From NCBI RefSeq assembly GCF_003011885.1, contig NZ_PXXO01000002.1:1-64000 (forward strand): 64,000 nucleotides of DNA, read 5' to 3'. Below, in pieces: positions 36,262 to 46,645 of the stretch. Each line of letters opens with the position of its first letter. Position 1 is the first letter of the stretch. This DNA is from Cyanobium usitatum str. Tous (lineage in GTDB: Bacteria; Cyanobacteriota; Cyanobacteriia; PCC-6307; Cyanobiaceae). Both the position numbers and the translations under genes were made by a program. The notes under the pieces were generated by a model that searched no databases, was not told the DNA's origin, and saw only the letters and a program-made list of their open reading frames with translations.

Positions 36262-39200
36262 TTAGCGCTGCTCAATCAGACTTTCGCTATCAAGAACCAG
36301 CTGGCGCAACTGCTCCAGCTGGTTTTTTTGTGCCCCTTCCCATAGCCCCCTGTTGTGGGCTTCCAGTAGCCGTTCGGCCATGTCGCGCAGGGCCCAGGGA
36401 TTGCTCTGCACCAGGAAATCACGCACTGTCTGATCCCCGAGCCACTGGTCGCAGATGGCGCCGTAGCCCCAGTCAGGGACTCGGCCGGTACTGGCGTCGT
36501 AGGCAAACAGATAATCGAGGCTGGCAGCCATTTCGAAGCCGCCTTTGTAGCCATGGCCTTTCATCGCTGCGATCCAGCGGGGGTTGAGCACGCGGCTGCG
36601 CAGCACCTTGTCAAATTCCCGCTCCAGCCGGTGCAGCCGGGGCCGGGCAGCTCGGGAATGGTCGCCAAACCAAAGTGCCGGGCGCTGCCCAGAGACCCGC
36701 TCCACCGCTGCACTTAAGCCACCCTGAAACTGGTAGTAGTCGTCGGAGTCGAGCAGATCGTGCTCCCGGTTGTCCTGGTTGTGCAACACCACCTGCACCG
36801 CCTTGAGCCGCTGCTCCAGGCCGCTCCGGTCGGCCTGGGCTTCGATGCCAGCCTGCCCAGAAGCCCCGGCCTGGCTGTCGTAACGCCAGCTGCTCCAGTT
36901 CAAAAAAGCCTCGCCCAGGTCAGCCCGCTCCTCCCAGTGGCCGCTGTCGATCAGGCCCTGCAGTCCTGCCCCGTAGGCGCCTGGCGCTGAGCCGTAGACG
37001 CGGGCGCTGGTGCCTTCGCGGCGATAGGCAGCGGCGAGGGGGTTGTCCGCCTCTGGTTCGTTTAGGGCGGATACCAGTTCAGTGGCCCGGTTGACCCACC
37101 CCACCAGTTGGGGGAAGGCGTCGCGGAAGAGTCCTGAGATGCGCAGGGTCACGTCCACCCGCGCACGGCCCAGCAGGCTCAGGGGAATCACCTCCAGATC
37201 GACCATGCGGCGGGTTGGTCCATCCCAAACCGGTCGCACGCCAAGTAGGGCCAGCGCCTGGGCGATGTCCTCGCCGCCATTGCGCATTGTTGCCGTGCCC
37301 CAAACGGATAGGGCCAAGCTGCTCAGGTGCTCCCCCTGTTCCTGAAGGTGCAGTTCCAGCAGCAATTCGGCGCTGCGTCGGCCCAGGTCCCAGGCCGCTT
37401 CAGTGGGTAGCCCGCGCAGGTCGACGCTGTAAAAATTGCGCCCGGTCGGCAGCAGGTCTGGTCGGCCGCGGGTGGGTGCTCCGGATGGTCCTGCGGCAAT
37501 GCGCTCCCCCTCCAGGCCCCGCAGGAAAGCCTCCCGCTCGGCGCGGCCGCAGGCCAGTAGGGGGGGCATCAGGGCCTGGCGCAGGTGCATCAGCGCCTGT
37601 TGCAGCCTGGGACCAGGTGATGGCGAAGGCTGGGCTTGGCTTTGTTGCACGCCGGCCAGCTCCTGCTCCACCAGGGTCAGAGCTTGCGCCTCCAACAGCG
37701 CTACCCCATCTCCCACCAGGCGCGGTAGCTCTCCGCCAAAGGCGCCCTGGAGCCGTTGCTGGTCTGCCTGGCAAAGACGAGTGGCGTCTTCATCGCCCCA
37801 GGGGTCGAAGCTGAGTTGGAGGTCTTGCGCCAGGGCCTGGGTGAGCCCAGGTTGCCCAGCCAACGGACAACGGGCCAAACAGAGCAGCAGCTCCGCCAGG
37901 CGACCGGGCTCTGGCAGGGTGCCGAAGGTGTGGAGCCCCAGGCGGATCTGGGCCTCCTTGAGCTCGCAGAGGTATCCATCGGCAGCATCGAGCCGGCTAT
38001 CAAGCTCCGCGGCGCTACCGAGGGGTAGCTCCAGGTTCTCGAGCTGCTCGGCCAGGGCCTGGCGCAGGGGGCCCGCCCGTTCACTGCCGAGCTGACAGGC
38101 CTCCCAATACTCATCCAGCAAAACCTCAAGTCGCTGCAGCGCCCCATGCAGCCCCGCCCGCCCCAGGGGCGGTGTCAGGTGATCGAGGATCACCGCCTGG
38201 CTGCGCCGCTTGGCCTGGGAGCCCTCGCCGGGATCGTTGACGATGAAGGGATAAAGATGGGGCAGCGGCCCTAGGGCCCACTCCGGAAAACAGCTGGCGG
38301 ACAGCCCCAATCCCTTGCCAGGCAACCATTCCAGGTTGCCGTGCTTGCCCACATGCACCACCGCATGGGCGCCAAACTCCAGGCGCAGCCAGAGGTATTG
38401 GGCTAGGTAGGCGTGGGTGGGGGGCAGGTCGGGGCTGTGATAGCTGAGGGCCGGATCCCTGTCGTAACCGCGGTCTGGCTGGATCAAGACGCTCACATGC
38501 CCCAGCTGCAAGCCACGGATTGGGAAGCCGGGTACAGCTCCGGCGGCGCTAACCAGAGCGACATCGAGTTCAGGCGGTCCCCACACCGCCTCGAGCCTTT
38601 GGCGGCCCTCGCTGGGGAGGCAGGCATACCAGTCCTGGTATGTGGCAAGGGGCAGCAGGGTCAGGGCGGGTCGGTGCTCGCTCTCCGGATCGTTGCTGCG
38701 TCCAGCCAGCAGCATATGGATCAGGGCCTCGCCATCGACAGGTACTGGGCCATGCAACTTGTAGCCAGCCCCGGCCAGCCACTGCAACATCAAGGCCGTT
38801 GAGGCCGGCGTATCGAGTCCAACGCCATTGGCGAGGCGGCTGTTGCGGGTTGGGTAATTGGCCAGGACAAGCGCAACGCGGCGTTCGGCAGATGGGGTTT
38901 GGCGCAACCGGATCCAGTTGGCACAGAGCTGGGCGATCCAGGTCAGCCGTTCCGGATCCGGTTCGTACCGCTGCAGGGCCGAAGCCAGACGCTCGCTGGC
39001 GCCCACGGTCTCCTTAAAGGCGCCAATGCGGGTAGTGAGCCGCCCGTCCAACTCTGGCAAGGCCACTTGGAGGGTGAGGTCGGTCGGGCCCAAGCCGATG
39101 CTGCTGGTCTGCCAGCGGCTGCGGGGCTGGCTACTGCAAAGCAGCTGCAGCACCGGCACACCGAGTTGCTCCCATAGCGGCGCCCCTAGGCCGGCCTCCT

Positions 39201-39990
39201 CAAACTGCACTGAGGCAAAGGAGGTGCTGCACAACACGGCCTGGACTCCTTCCCGCTGCAGTAGGTCGGCCACGCCCCGCTGCACCACCCCATCCCGTAG
39301 GCCGCTTACCCACAGCGCCCGCGGGCACAGTCCTGCCTGGCGCAGGGCCTGCAGGGTGGCATCCATCAGGGCCAGGTCACCGGCCTGCAGTAGGGCCCGA
39401 TAGGCGATCACGCCTACGCGAGGGCCTTGCTCCTGCTGCCAATCATGGGGTAGTGGATCGGCGAGGGGCTCGGCCCGTGGCGGCGCTGGAGACAGACCTT
39501 CAAGCAGAGCCTGCAAAGCCTGCAGCACCTGACGCAGGTTGGCGGGTCCCCCCTCCCGCAGGCAGCGGGCCAGGCCGATTGCTAATTCAGGGGCGACGGT
39601 GCCCAGCCCCGCCAGCACCTGCTCCTCATCGGCCGTGCCAGCCAGCATGAGCAATTGGCGCTCTGGGGCTGAGCCTGCCCAGCGCTGGAGCTGCTCCAAG
39701 CCATAACTCCAGTGACCCCTGCCCCCCAGTAACCGCACAACCACCAGCCGGGCGTGGCGCACCGTGGAATTGAGGTAGTGGTCGATCTGGGCCGGGTGAG
39801 CCAGGGCGGCCAGGTTTAGGCCGCGCAGCTCCGCTGTCAGCAGCTGGGGTTCCCGCTCAAGCAACTGGTCAATGGCCAGCAGGTCGGTGTCTGCACTGCT
39901 GAGCAGCAGCACAGGCGCGGCAGGCTGCTCCACCAGCGCGCCGATATCGGCTTCTGCTCCTCCCCCAGGTACCGACGCCAAGCGATGCAT
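36262..39990 (-). CDS. cobN: Cobaltochelatase subunit CobN
   Basis: A 1242-residue CobN, the large subunit that inserts cobalt into the corrin ring. Hallmarks are RLLGGRGHWSYGLEQLQRW near the N terminus, VVHVGKHGNLEWLPGKGLGLS in the middle, and ISGLFRDAFPQLVGWVNRATELV, NREHDLLDSDDYYQFQGGLSAAV and PRWIAAMKGHGYKGGFEMAA in the C-terminal half. Start is ATG 39990 (MHRLASVPGGG), with AGGATGGGG upstream; an earlier start at 40077 would add 29 residues without homology. It diverges from ilvE. CobS/CobT-like partners are not in the window. Confidence 0.95.
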   Translation of the reverse strand: MHRLASVPGGGAEADIGALVEQPAAPVLLLSSADTDLLAIDQLLEREPQLLTAELRGLNLAALAHPAQIDHYLNSTVRHARLVVVRLLGGRGHWSYGLEQLQRWAGSAPERQLLMLAGTADEEQVLAGLGTVAPELAIGLARCLREGGPANLRQVLQALQALLEGLSPAPPRAEPLADPLPHDWQQEQGPRVGVIAYRALLQAGDLALMDATLQALRQAGLCPRALWVSGLRDGVVQRGVADLLQREGVQAVLCSTSFASVQFEEAGLGAPLWEQLGVPVLQLLCSSQPRSRWQTSSIGLGPTDLTLQVALPELDGRLTTRIGAFKETVGASERLASALQRYEPDPERLTWIAQLCANWIRLRQTPSAERRVALVLANYPTRNSRLANGVGLDTPASTALMLQWLAGAGYKLHGPVPVDGEALIHMLLAGRSNDPESEHRPALTLLPLATYQDWYACLPSEGRQRLEAVWGPPELDVALVSAAGAVPGFPIRGLQLGHVSVLIQPDRGYDRDPALSYHSPDLPPTHAYLAQYLWLRLEFGAHAVVHVGKHGNLEWLPGKGLGLSASCFPEWALGPLPHLYPFIVNDPGEGSQAKRRSQAVILDHLTPPLGRAGLHGALQRLEVLLDEYWEACQLGSERAGPLRQALAEQLENLELPLGSAAELDSRLDAADGYLCELKEAQIRLGLHTFGTLPEPGRLAELLLCLARCPLAGQPGLTQALAQDLQLSFDPWGDEDATRLCQADQQRLQGAFGGELPRLVGDGVALLEAQALTLVEQELAGVQQSQAQPSPSPGPRLQQALMHLRQALMPPLLACGRAEREAFLRGLEGERIAAGPSGAPTRGRPDLLPTGRNFYSVDLRGLPTEAAWDLGRRSAELLLELHLQEQGEHLSSLALSVWGTATMRNGGEDIAQALALLGVRPVWDGPTRRMVDLEVIPLSLLGRARVDVTLRISGLFRDAFPQLVGWVNRATELVSALNEPEADNPLAAAYRREGTSARVYGSAPGAYGAGLQGLIDSGHWEERADLGEAFLNWSSWRYDSQAGASGQAGIEAQADRSGLEQRLKAVQVVLHNQDNREHDLLDSDDYYQFQGGLSAAVERVSGQRPALWFGDHSRAARPRLHRLEREFDKVLRSRVLNPRWIAAMKGHGYKGGFEMAASLDYLFAYDASTGRVPDWGYGAICDQWLGDQTVRDFLVQSNPWALRDMAERLLEAHNRGLWEGAQKNQLEQLRQLVLDSESLIEQR

Positions 39991-40075
39991 CGCCCCATCC
40001 TGCTTGCTGCGGTGAGAAGATCGTTTGATCTCGGCCACAGGCCGTCGCGCCAGCACCGCCCGCTTCGCCCCCACC

Positions 40076-40993
40076 ATGCACCAGTTCCTGCCCTACGCCT
40101 GGTTCGGTGGCCGATGCGTGCCCTTTGCCGAAGCCACCCTGTCGGTGGCCACCCACGCCCTCCACTACGGCACTGGAGCTTTCGGCGGCATGCGGGCCCT
40201 GCCCAATCCCAGCGACCCGGCTGAGATCCTGCTTTTCCGCGCCGATCGCCACACCCGTCGCCTCAGCCAGAGTGCTCGGCTGCTGCTCACTGAGCTAGCC
40301 GAAGAAACCATTCACGACGCGATCGTGACCTTCCTGCGGGCAAATAAACCAACCTGCCCGATTTATTTGCGCCCGTTTGTTTACACCAGTGATCTCGGTA
40401 TCGCCCCCCGGCTACACAACATTGAGACCGATTTTCTCATCTACGGTCTGGAGCTGGGCGACTACCTCTCCCCTGAGGGTGTGAGCTGCCGCATCTCCTC
40501 TTGGACCCGCCAGGAAGACCGCTCCCTGCCCCTGCGCGGCAAGATCAGTGGCGCCTACATCACCAGCTCCCTGGCCAAGACAGAAGCTGTAAAAAGTGGT
40601 TTTGATGAGGCTTTGCTGCTCAATAGTCGCGGCAAGGTAAGTGAAGCCAGCGGCATGAATCTTTTTATTGTTCGAGATGGCGTACTTATCACCCCCGGGG
40701 TAGATCAGGACATCCTTGAAGGCATCACCCGGGCCAGCGTGCTGGAACTGGCCCAGGCCATGGGCATTCCCACCCTGGAGCGTCCGGTCGATAAGAGCGA
40801 GCTGTTTGTGGCCGATGAAGTCTTCCTCAGTGGCACCGCTGCCAAGGTCACCCCGGTGCGCCGGGTGGAGACCACCGACATGCCTGGCCATCGGCCGGTA
40901 ATGACCGCGATTCGTGAGCGCTTAACGGCAATCACGGAAGGCCGTGATTCCGCCTATGACCACTGGGTGACCCGGATTCGCGTAGACGGTTGA
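40076..40993 (+). CDS. ilvE: Branched-chain amino acid aminotransferase
   Basis: A 305-residue class IV PLP aminotransferase, last step of Leu, Ile and Val synthesis. [17 protein letters not shown], the PLP lysine in [35 protein letters not shown] and [17 protein letters not shown] are in order. The ATG at 40076 ([12 protein letters not shown]) is the natural start. MetH follows after 5 bases, so both share a transcript, linking two amino-acid biosynthesis steps. Confidence 0.95.
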   Translation: MHQFLPYAWFGGRCVPFAEATLSVATHALHYGTGAFGGMRALPNPSDPAEILLFRADRHTRRLSQSARLLLTELAEETIHDAIVTFLRANKPTCPIYLRPFVYTSDLGIAPRLHNIETDFLIYGLELGDYLSPEGVSCRISSWTRQEDRSLPLRGKISGAYITSSLAKTEAVKSGFDEALLLNSRGKVSEASGMNLFIVRDGVLITPGVDQDILEGITRASVLELAQAMGIPTLERPVDKSELFVADEVFLSGTAAKVTPVRRVETTDMPGHRPVMTAIRERLTAITEGRDSAYDHWVTRIRVDG

Positions 40994-40998
40994 TCAAC

Positions 40999-43900
40999 AT
41001 GACTGCAGCAGTAGTACCCCAGCTGGTTAAGCGAATCGGCTTTCTTGAGCGCCTGCATGGGCCTGGGCGGCCGGTGCTGGTGTTCGACGGTGCCACAGGC
41101 ACCTCGCTGCAGCAGATGGATCTGGGCCCCGATGATTTCGGTGGCGCTGCCCTTGAGGGCTGCAATGAAAATCTGGTTTTCACCCGCCCCGATGCTGTGC
41201 AGGCAGTGCATCGCCAGTTTTTGGAGGCGGGCTGCGATGTGATCGAAACCGACACCTTCGGGGCCACCTCGTTGGTGCTGGCTGAATACGACATCGCCGA
41301 CCAGACCTTTGCCCTCAACAAGAGGGCGGCAGAGCTGGCCCGCGAAGTGGCCGCTGCCTACTCCACGCCAGATAAGCCGCGCTTCGTGGCTGGCTCCATG
41401 GGTCCAACCACGAAGCTGCCGACCCTGGGCCACATCGACTTCGACACGATGAAGGCATCGTTTGCTGAGCAGGCCGAAGGGCTGCTGGCGGGAGATGTGG
41501 ATCTATTTATTGTCGAGACCTGCCAGGATGTGCTGCAGATCAAGGCGGCCCTGCAGGGCATTGAGCACGCCTTCGCCAAGACCGGCCACAGGCGGCCGTT
41601 GATGGTGAGCGTGACCATGGAGACCACGGGCACAATGTTGGTCGGCTCCGATATAGCTGCTGTGGTGGCGATCCTGGAGCCATTCCCGATTGATGTGCTG
41701 GGGCTCAACTGCGCCACTGGACCGGAGCAGATGAAGGAGCACATCCGCTATCTGAGCGAGCACAGTCCGTTTGTGGTGAGCTGTATCCCCAATGCCGGCC
41801 TGCCAGAAAACATCGGTGGTGTAGCCCATTACCGCTTGACACCGCTCGAAATGAAGCTGCAGTTGCTGCACTTCGTTGAAGATCTAGGCGTGCAGGTGAT
41901 CGGTGGCTGCTGCGGCACCACCCCTGCCCACATCGCCGCATTGACCGAGTTGGCAGCCGAGTTGCATCCAGCTGCTCGACCGGTGCGCACCCCCCAGACC
42001 CAGCACGCACGCCCCCTGCTGCAGGGTGAGCCCGCCGCGGCCTCGATCTACAGCACCACGCCTTACCACCAGGACAATTCCTTCCTGATCATTGGTGAAC
42101 GGCTTAACGCCAGCGGCAGCAAGAAAGTGCGCGAGCTGCTAGCTGAGGAGGATTGGGATGGCCTGGTGGGAGTGGCGCGGGGTCAGGTTAAGGAGAACGC
42201 CCACGTGCTCGACGTCAACGTCGATTACGTCGGTCGCGATGGTGAACGGGACATGCATGAGTTGGTGAGCCGTCTCGTCACCAACGTCAACCTGCCGTTG
42301 ATGCTTGATTCCACCGAGTGGCAGAAGATGGAGTCCGGGCTCAAGGTGTCCGGTGGTAAGTGCATCCTCAATTCCACCAACTACGAAGATGGTGACGAGC
42401 GTTTCTTCAAGGTGCTGGAGCTGGCCAAGGCCTATGGCGCCGGGGTTGTCGTGGGCACCATCGATGAAGAGGGAATGGCACGCACAGCGGAGCGCAAATT
42501 TGCCATTGCCCAGCGCGCCTACCGAGATGCGGTTGAGTTTGGAATTCCTGCTCACGAGATTTTCTACGACCCCTTAGCCCTACCGATATCCACGGGAATT
42601 GAGGAAGATCGGCTCAATGGTGCGGCCACGATTGAGGCAATCCGCCGCATTCGCACCGACTTACCAGGGGTGCATGTGGTGCTGGGCGTGAGCAACGTGA
42701 GTTTCGGCCTGTCGCCGGCGGCCCGGATTGTGCTCAATTCGGTATTTCTGCACGACTGCTGCGAAGCCGGGATGGACGCGGCGATTATTAGCCCTGCCAA
42801 GATTCTGCCCCTGGCAAAGATCAGCCCGGAGCATCAGCAGGTGTGCCGCGATCTGATCTACGACCGGCGTCGCTTCGAGACCAATGAGCCGGGGTCTATT
42901 TGCAGCTACGACCCTCTCACCGTGCTCACAACCTTGTTTGAAGGGGTGAGCGCCAAAGAGGCCAGGGCCTCAGGCCCCTCTCTCGCCGACTTGAAGGTGG
43001 AGGAGCGTCTCAAGCAGCACATCATTGATGGTGAGCGAATCGGGCTTGACGCCTCCCTAAACGAAGCGCTTGCTACTTACCCGCCACTGCAGATCATTAA
43101 CACCTTTTTGCTCGACGGCATGAAGGTGGTGGGCGAACTCTTTGGTTCCGGCCAGATGCAGTTGCCCTTCGTATTACAAAGCGCCGAAACTATGAAGGCG
43201 GCAGTAGCCCATCTCGAGCCCCACATGGAAACGGCCGAGGGAGAAAGCTCGGCTAAGGGTAAATTCCTGATCGCCACCGTAAAAGGTGATGTGCATGATA
43301 TAGGCAAAAATCTTGTAGATATTATTCTCACCAATAATGGCTATGAAGTTGTCAATCTAGGCATCAAGCAAAGCTGCGAGGCTATAATCGATGCCCAGCA
43401 GCAGCATCAGGCCGACTGCATCGCCATGAGCGGTCTACTTGTGAAGTCTACGGCCTTCATGAAAGACAATCTGGAAGCCTTTAATCAGGCTGGCATTGCC
43501 GTACCGGTAATCCTTGGCGGAGCAGCGCTTACGCCTCGGTTTGTTAATGGCGATTGCCGGGCCGCCTATCAAGGTCAGGTCATCTACGGCCGCGACGCAT
43601 TTGCCGACCTGCGTTTTATGGACGCCCTGATGGAGGCAAAGGCAGCCGGTGCCTGGGACGACCTACAGGGTTTCCTTGGAGCGATTCCGGAGGGGCTTGG
43701 CATCACCTCTCCCGAGACCCCCGCAGAAGAGCCTGCCAAGGCGGTTGGGGCAAGTGAAGCTGTATCTATTTCCCCTAAAGAAGCCACTGTCAGCGTTGAA
43801 CCAAATGATCAGCGCTCTACGGCTGTGGCCGAAGAGAGCGCCCTTGAGCCACCTTTTTGGGGTAGCCAGGTTTTAACTGAGCAGGAGATCGACCTGCAGG

Positions 43901-44661
43901 AAGTATTCGCTTACCTAGATCGCAACGCCCTATTTGCAGGCCAGTGGCAGCTGCGTAAGACCCAGCAGCAGAGCCGCGAAGACTACGAAGCAATGCTGGT
44001 CGAGAAGGCGGAGCCCATTCTGCAGCAATGGATGGCGCGCTGTCTCGAGGAGGGCCTGCTTTCACCTCGGGTGGCCTACGGCTATTTCCCTTGCGGCCGT
44101 AGTGGCAACGCCGTGGTCTTGTTTGACCCAGCTAAGCGCCAGCAACAACTAGGACGCTTTGAGCTGCCCCGCCAGCGCTTAGGCAACCGCTATTGCATCG
44201 CTGATTTCTACCGAGATCTCGCAATCGCAGCCGATGGTTCGTCGCTGCCAACCGATGTGTTGCCGATGCAGGCCGTAACCATGGGCGAAGGTGCCACCAG
44301 CTTTGCCCAGCAGCTTTTCAAAGCTGATCAATACACCGATTACCTCTATTTCCATGGACTTGGAGTCCAGATGGCTGAGGCTCTGGCCGAATGGGTTCAT
44401 GCGCGCATCAGGCGGGAGCTTGGCTTTGCAGATCCCACCGCGATGCCGCTGCGCGACGTGCTGGCCCAGCGCTATCGCGGTAGCCGCTACTCCTTTGGCT
44501 ATCCCGCCTGTCCAAATGTGGCCGACTCCCGCCAGCAGCTCGCCTGGCTCGGTGCCAAGCGGATTGGTATGTCGATGGATGAGAGCGACCAACTCGAACC
44601 AGAGCAGAGCACCACTGCCCTAGTGGCCCTACACAGCCAAGCCCGTTACTTCTCAGCCTGA
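40999..44661 (+). CDS. metH: Cobalamin-dependent methionine synthase
   Basis: A 1220-residue MetH with all four modules: homocysteine-binding barrel with zinc cysteines Cys238, Cys304 and Cys305; pterin-binding domain (about 350-640); B12 cap and binding domain with [10 protein letters not shown], where His766 is the lower ligand; and a C-terminal AdoMet-binding reactivation domain ([13 protein letters not shown]). A low-complexity Glu/Ala/Ser-rich linker of about 45 residues (about 906-950) joins the B12 and activation domains. The ATG at 40999 follows ilvE by 5 bases. Complete and normal in length. Confidence 0.97.
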   Translation: MTAAVVPQLVKRIGFLERLHGPGRPVLVFDGATGTSLQQMDLGPDDFGGAALEGCNENLVFTRPDAVQAVHRQFLEAGCDVIETDTFGATSLVLAEYDIADQTFALNKRAAELAREVAAAYSTPDKPRFVAGSMGPTTKLPTLGHIDFDTMKASFAEQAEGLLAGDVDLFIVETCQDVLQIKAALQGIEHAFAKTGHRRPLMVSVTMETTGTMLVGSDIAAVVAILEPFPIDVLGLNCATGPEQMKEHIRYLSEHSPFVVSCIPNAGLPENIGGVAHYRLTPLEMKLQLLHFVEDLGVQVIGGCCGTTPAHIAALTELAAELHPAARPVRTPQTQHARPLLQGEPAAASIYSTTPYHQDNSFLIIGERLNASGSKKVRELLAEEDWDGLVGVARGQVKENAHVLDVNVDYVGRDGERDMHELVSRLVTNVNLPLMLDSTEWQKMESGLKVSGGKCILNSTNYEDGDERFFKVLELAKAYGAGVVVGTIDEEGMARTAERKFAIAQRAYRDAVEFGIPAHEIFYDPLALPISTGIEEDRLNGAATIEAIRRIRTDLPGVHVVLGVSNVSFGLSPAARIVLNSVFLHDCCEAGMDAAIISPAKILPLAKISPEHQQVCRDLIYDRRRFETNEPGSICSYDPLTVLTTLFEGVSAKEARASGPSLADLKVEERLKQHIIDGERIGLDASLNEALATYPPLQIINTFLLDGMKVVGELFGSGQMQLPFVLQSAETMKAAVAHLEPHMETAEGESSAKGKFLIATVKGDVHDIGKNLVDIILTNNGYEVVNLGIKQSCEAIIDAQQQHQADCIAMSGLLVKSTAFMKDNLEAFNQAGIAVPVILGGAALTPRFVNGDCRAAYQGQVIYGRDAFADLRFMDALMEAKAAGAWDDLQGFLGAIPEGLGITSPETPAEEPAKAVGASEAVSISPKEATVSVEPNDQRSTAVAEESALEPPFWGSQVLTEQEIDLQEVFAYLDRNALFAGQWQLRKTQQQSREDYEAMLVEKAEPILQQWMARCLEEGLLSPRVAYGYFPCGRSGNAVVLFDPAKRQQQLGRFELPRQRLGNRYCIADFYRDLAIAADGSSLPTDVLPMQAVTMGEGATSFAQQLFKADQYTDYLYFHGLGVQMAEALAEWVHARIRRELGFADPTAMPLRDVLAQRYRGSRYSFGYPACPNVADSRQQLAWLGAKRIGMSMDESDQLEPEQSTTALVALHSQARYFSA

Positions 44662-44710
44662 GCAGGGGGGCAGCGGCTTCTAGCCTGGCCAATCACCTTG
44701 CAAAACGGCT

Positions 44711-44983
44711 ATGGCCATTGCCGGACCTGGCGGCGTTGATGCCGCAATCGCCTCGGGCATCGACCTGGATGGCACCCCGATCCCCGCCGAGATGATCGCT
44801 CTCTACACGGAGGTGATGGATCTGGAAAGCCAGCGGGCCCGCAGCGGTGTCAAAAAATCGATGCGCAATCGCATCGTTAAGACAGGCTCGAAGCATTTCG
44901 ACCAAGCCAGCCTTGATGCCCGGCTTAAGGCTGCCGGATGGGATGGCTTGAAAGCTAAGGAGATTGCTTTTTTCTACTCCTGA
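44711..44983 (+). CDS. DUF4090-like small cyanobacterial protein
   Basis: A 90-residue protein (MAIAGPGGVDAAIASGIDLDGTPIP ... SGVKKSMRNRIVKTGSKHFDQASLDARLKAAGWDGLKAKEIAFFYS). I believe it belongs to DUF4090, small conserved cyanobacterial proteins. The basic middle segment KKSMRNRIVK suggests nucleic-acid or protein contact. Separated from metH by 49 bases and convergent with the next minus-strand gene at 3 bases. Confidence 0.8.
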   Translation: MAIAGPGGVDAAIASGIDLDGTPIPAEMIALYTEVMDLESQRARSGVKKSMRNRIVKTGSKHFDQASLDARLKAAGWDGLKAKEIAFFYS

Positions 44984-44986
44984 GCT

Positions 44987-45214
44987 CTAGCTGCAAAGGT
45001 CTTCGAGGGCGTCGATCACCTCCTGCTGAAACTCCTCCAGGTTGGAGGAGTCGCTCAGGTCGATGCCTTCGCCGGCGGCGTTCTGGGTGAGTTCCTGGAA
45101 ATGGAAAGCCCCTTCGCCGTGGGCGAGGAATTCCATGGCGGAGGGTTCACCGCTTTCTTTGTACGCGTCGCAGAGGGCCAGAAAGGCCGCGTCTTCGGTG
45201 AATTCCCAGCTCAT
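44987..45214 (-). CDS. Small acidic hypothetical protein
   Basis: A 75-residue strongly acidic protein (MSWEFTEDAAFLALCDAYKESGE ... DLSDSSNLEEFQQEVIDALEDLCS), probably all helical. Its codon use matches real genes here. I recall similar proteins in picocyanobacteria only vaguely. It ends 3 bases from the DUF4090-like gene, convergent. About 200 bases upstream of its start (45215-45413) show nothing else. Confidence 0.68.
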   Translation of the reverse strand: MSWEFTEDAAFLALCDAYKESGEPSAMEFLAHGEGAFHFQELTQNAAGEGIDLSDSSNLEEFQQEVIDALEDLCS

Positions 45215-45413
45215 GAAGGGGGCCGCGCTGAAAGACAGGGTGAACGCGCTCTTCGACCTTTAACGCCTCCCCCCCGGAATCCGTCAACTACCCAGCCCAA
45301 CTTTGTGCGGGTGTGTTGCCTTTCGCATAGCTCTGAAGCTAGTCGTCAGCCCAGGGCTGCAACCTCCGAACTGCCTGGCCAGACTGGAGCTATCCACATT
45401 TTCCCCGGTTCCC

Positions 45414-45797
45414 GTGAGCGATTCCAGCCAGCCAGCTTCCGCTTCGCTAAACGTGCTGGGTGAACCCTTGGTGGTGTGCGGCTGCCAACCAATGACAGGT
45501 TGGTTCCGCGACGGTCAATGCCGTACCAATGCCGCCGACCTGGGTCGTCACAGCGTCTGCTGTGTCGTGAGCGATGCCTTCCTGCGCTACAGCCAGGCCC
45601 AGGGAAATGACCTCAGCACCCCGGCGCCCGCCTATGGCTTCCCCGGTCTCAAGCCTGGAGACCATTGGTGCGTGTGTGCGCCGCGCTGGCTTGAGGCCTA
45701 CCAGGACGGCATGGCACCACCTGTGCGTCTAGAGGCCACGGAGGATTCCGCTCTGGAGGTGATTTCCTTAGCAATCCTGCAAGCAAACGCTGCTTGA
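45414..45797 (+). CDS. DUF2237 protein
   Basis: A 127-residue DUF2237 protein: NVLGEPLVVCGCQPMTGWFRDGQC, LGRHSVCCVVSDAFLRYSQAQGNDLSTPAPAYGFPGLKPGDHWCVCAPRWLEAY and APPVRLEATEDSALEVI. Several cysteines could bind metal, but no activity is established. The GTG at 45414 is chosen because homologues begin close to the NVLG block. Convergent with the SDR gene. Confidence 0.87.
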   Translation: MSDSSQPASASLNVLGEPLVVCGCQPMTGWFRDGQCRTNAADLGRHSVCCVVSDAFLRYSQAQGNDLSTPAPAYGFPGLKPGDHWCVCAPRWLEAYQDGMAPPVRLEATEDSALEVISLAILQANAA

Positions 45798-45805
45798 TTT
45801 GAGAG

Positions 45806-46561
45806 CTACCAGGCGATTTGCTGCCCATCCCAGGCCCAGAACTGTCCAGTCTGCTGGGGTTCAAGCACCGCCAATACGTCGAGCAGCTGCTGAGCAGCGC
45901 GCTCTGGGCTGAACAACCGATCTGGCGGCACACCGGCCTGGAAGGGGGCGGAGAGGCCCGTGGCCGTGGTTCCGGGGTGGAGCAGGCTCACACACCCCTT
46001 GGGCTTTCTGCGAGCCCACTCCAGGGCCAGGGTGCGCAGCATCTGATTTTGGGCGGCCTTGGCGGCCCGGTAGGCATACCAGCCACCGAGTTGGTTGTCG
46101 CCGATGCTCCCCACCCGGGCCGAAAGGCTGGCGAAATGAAATGGGTCTGTAGGGCTAAACAGGGATTCGATCGCCTGGGCCAGCAGCAGGGGCGCAAAGG
46201 CATTCACCGCAAAGCTGAGCTCTAGGGCCTGGCGATTCACCTGACTGAGGCGCTTTTCCGGTTGGAGCAGGGGCCCATGCAGCAGGCCGGCGGTGTTGAT
46301 CACCAGCCGCAGGGGGGGGTGATTTTCAAGGCTTGCTGCCAACACCGAGAGGCTGGAGTCGTCGGTGAGATCCAGCGGTAAAAACTCGACCTCTCGCCAC
46401 AGGGGATCCCCAGGCAATCGCCAGTCCTGGCGTGAGGCTCCCACAAGCTGCAGCCCCGGGGCGATTCGGCCCAGCTCCTGCAACAGGGCCTGGCCGATGC
46501 CGCCACACCCCACCACCAATCCTGTGCCATGCCAGTCCTGCCAAGGCGAAGCTGAGCTCAT
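45806..46561 (-). CDS. Short-chain dehydrogenase/reductase
   Basis: A 251-residue SDR. The nucleotide-binding glycines are in GLVVGCGGIGQALL (residues about 14-27), the NAG-like motif in VINTAGLLHGPL, and the active Tyr/Lys in YAYRAAKAAQ, preceded by a Ser in FASLSARVGS. It resembles the cyanobacterial C-factor-type SDR at 12388. The ATG at 46561 is used. Role unknown. Confidence 0.87.
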   Translation of the reverse strand: MSSASPWQDWHGTGLVVGCGGIGQALLQELGRIAPGLQLVGASRQDWRLPGDPLWREVEFLPLDLTDDSSLSVLAASLENHPPLRLVINTAGLLHGPLLQPEKRLSQVNRQALELSFAVNAFAPLLLAQAIESLFSPTDPFHFASLSARVGSIGDNQLGGWYAYRAAKAAQNQMLRTLALEWARRKPKGCVSLLHPGTTATGLSAPFQAGVPPDRLFSPERAAQQLLDVLAVLEPQQTGQFWAWDGQQIAW

Positions 46562-46645
46562 TGCCACAAAAATTCCAGAGCTGAAGCCGCACCCATGGGC
46601 CTGCCGCATGATGGCAGTGCCTACCTGCCTGCTGCTTCGGAGTCG

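Noticed and set aside
39991-40075. Cobalamin riboswitch between cobN and ilvE
   Set aside because: The gap is only 85 bases and I cannot find a B12-box-like conserved core.
39991-40077. CobN start at 40077
   Set aside because: Adds 29 unrelated residues and overlaps the divergent ilvE start; ATG 39990 has a good ribosome site.
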